Shown piece after piece: positions 5,379 through 6,560 of a stretch of DNA of 6,560 nt; the first letter of the stretch is position 1; each line of letters opens with the position of its first letter. Source of the stretch: Acidimicrobiales bacterium (GTDB taxonomy: Bacteria > Actinomycetota > Acidimicrobiia > Acidimicrobiales > RAAP-2); assembly GCA_017883125.1 (NCBI GenBank), contig JADGOD010000253.1, forward strand, positions 1 to 6,560. Reading direction: 5' to 3'. The translations under genes and the position numbers were made by a program. Under the pieces are notes generated by a model. The model was not told the DNA's origin. It searched no databases and was given only the letters and a program-made list of their open reading frames with translations.

Positions 5379-6560
5379 ATGAACGAGCTGCTGGGCTACG
5401 CCCTCCCGGGCATCCCCTTCGGCTGCACGTTCGCGCTGGTGGCCATCGGCCTGGTGCTCACCTATCGCTCGACGGGGGTCTTCAACTTCGCGTTCGGAGC
5501 GCAGGCATATGTCGCTGCCCTCTTCTTCGCCGTGCTGACCTCCCACGGGATGCCGCGTGGCACGGCAGGCTTCCTCGTCATCGGGGTCTTCTCCCCGCTC
5601 CTCGGGGTCATCTTCGACCGATTCGTCTTCTCCAAGATCGCCAGTGCCAACGTGGCGGCCAAGACGGTCGCCGCCCTGGGGATCATGGTCGGCCTCCCGG
5701 CGTTGGCATCGATCGTCTTCGGACCGGCGACCCGGACCGCTCCTCCGAGCCTGGTCTTCAACGTGAACACCGTGGTCTTCCACATCGCCGGCACGCCGAT
5801 CAACGGCGTCCAGCTCTCAACGGTGGTCGTCACGATGCTCGTGCTCGTCATCCTCACGGTGACCCTGCGCTCGACGTCGCTGGGTCTCGAGATGCGGGCC
5901 GCGGTCGAGAGCCCGCGGATGCTCCGGCTCCAGGGCGTGCCGAGCGGGAGGGTCACCGCGAGCGCGTGGGCCGTCTCCTCGGCGATGGCAGGCCTGGCCG
6001 GGATCCTCCTCGCGCCGCGCTATGCGCAGGTCTCGATCGACAACTACACCTTCCTCCTCGTGGGGGCCATCGCCGCGGCTGCGGTGGCGGGTCTGAGCTC
6101 GATGGGAGCGGCCACGCTCGTGTCGATCCTGATGGGGGTCGCCATCAGCGTGAGCATCGGCTACGCCCCCTCGGGCAGCGTCTGGAGCACCGGGCTCCTC
6201 GCCGCGATCCCGTTCTTCCTCCTCCTCATCGTCCTGGCCGTCGACCCGCGACTTCGCAACCTGGAGATCAGCGATGACCCCTTGGCGGCGGTCGACCCTC
6301 CTCCCACGCCTCTGCTGATGCCCCCCCGATCGGTCATCGTCGATCGCTCGGTCAAGTCCACGGGCATCGCAGTCCTCGTCTTCGCAGTCATCAGCATGCT
6401 GACCTGGGTGCCGAGTACGTGGGTCTTCGCCCTGACCGGGGGCCTCGCTCTCTCGCTCGTGTTCCTGTCGATCACGCTGATCACCGGGGCGGCTGGGCAG
6501 GTGTCGCTCTGCCAGGCGACCTTCGCCGGGGTCGGCGCCTTCACTGCTGGGCAGCTGGCC
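5379..6560 (+). CDS. Fused LivH-LivM-type ABC transporter permease, partial (C-terminus beyond window)
   Basis: This is an inner-membrane permease of the branched-chain amino acid-type ABC importer family, partner of the lipoprotein encoded just upstream. The frame is open for 394 residues to the window edge. Residues 1-288 form a LivH-like domain. It has TYRSTGVFNFAFGAQAYVAA (28-47), matching the LivH signature around GxxNFA, and several hydrophobic helices. The cytoplasmic coupling segment is LEMRAAVESPRMLRLQGV (170-187), equivalent to the family's MRAxxxnxxxAxLxGI. A hydrophilic, proline-containing linker (about 289-326) follows. A second hydrophobic domain then starts, with GAAGQVSLCQATFAGVGAFTA (370-390), the LivM hallmark usually seen as GxxGQxSLGHAAFxGIGAY. 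Both permease halves are therefore fused in one polypeptide, which occurs in other actinobacteria. A complete fusion would need roughly 250-300 more residues. Genes for the two ATPases are expected downstream. Confidence 0.92.
   Translation, partial: MNELLGYALPGIPFGCTFALVAIGLVLTYRSTGVFNFAFGAQAYVAALFFAVLTSHGMPRGTAGFLVIGVFSPLLGVIFDRFVFSKIASANVAAKTVAALGIMVGLPALASIVFGPATRTAPPSLVFNVNTVVFHIAGTPINGVQLSTVVVTMLVLVILTVTLRSTSLGLEMRAAVESPRMLRLQGVPSGRVTASAWAVSSAMAGLAGILLAPRYAQVSIDNYTFLLVGAIAAAAVAGLSSMGAATLVSILMGVAISVSIGYAPSGSVWSTGLLAAIPFFLLLIVLAVDPRLRNLEISDDPLAAVDPPPTPLLMPPRSVIVDRSVKSTGIAVLVFAVISMLTWVPSTWVFALTGGLALSLVFLSITLITGAAGQVSLCQATFAGVGAFTAGQLA

Noticed and set aside
5462..5956. A 164-residue minus-strand frame opposite the permease
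   Set aside because: It is antisense to a hydrophobic membrane-protein gene with LivH motifs, has biased composition and no domain.
1..6560. A single catabolic pathway or novel defence, mobile or RNA-based system spanning the window
   Set aside because: All genes belong to common metabolic or transport families in at least four differently oriented units. No repeats, integrase, toxin pair or structured noncoding stretch was found.

Overview
The window reads as ordinary chromosomal DNA from a high-GC Gram-positive bacterium, most likely an actinobacterium. The evidence is uniformly GC-rich codon usage, a lipoprotein-type transporter binding protein, TAnnnT-type -10 boxes placed directly against start codons (leaderless transcripts), and a fused two-domain branched-chain amino acid-type permease. 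An acidimicrobial relative would fit, but this is a guess from gene style and no marker gene is present.

Layout. (1) Positions 1-872, minus strand: the N-terminal 290 residues of an NAD(P)-dependent aldehyde dehydrogenase, cut by the window edge just after the catalytic cysteine. (2) Positions 873-975: a divergent promoter region. (3) Positions 976-1839, plus: an aldo/keto reductase with its complete catalytic tetrad, overlapping by 8 bases (4) a small gamma-glutamylcyclotransferase-like (AIG2-like) protein at 1832-2242. (5) Positions 2252-3208, minus, convergent with the previous gene at a 9-base gap: a D-2-hydroxyacid dehydrogenase of the glyoxylate/hydroxypyruvate reductase type. (6) Positions 3265-3981, plus, divergent from the dehydrogenase: a TesB-like acyl-CoA thioesterase that appears broken. 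It has an in-frame TAG at its 5' end and lacks the family's C-terminal segment with the catalytic glutamine. (7) Positions 4052-5362, plus: a lipoprotein substrate-binding protein of the branched-chain amino acid/amide ABC family. (8) Positions 5379-6560, plus: a permease in which a LivH-like domain is followed in the same frame by the start of a LivM-like domain, running off the window.

How the genes relate. The last two genes are the start of an ABC import operon; its ATPase genes would be expected downstream, outside the window. The enzymes upstream (aldehyde dehydrogenase, aldo/keto reductase, hydroxyacid dehydrogenase, thioesterase) are redox and acyl-CoA enzymes of the kind common in catabolic gene neighbourhoods. 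They sit in several divergent or convergent units, so no single pathway can be assigned. No RNA genes, mobile elements, CRISPR arrays or substantial repeats were seen. No convincing new biological system is present. The most noteworthy item is the decayed thioesterase, followed by the recurrent leaderless promoter architecture.
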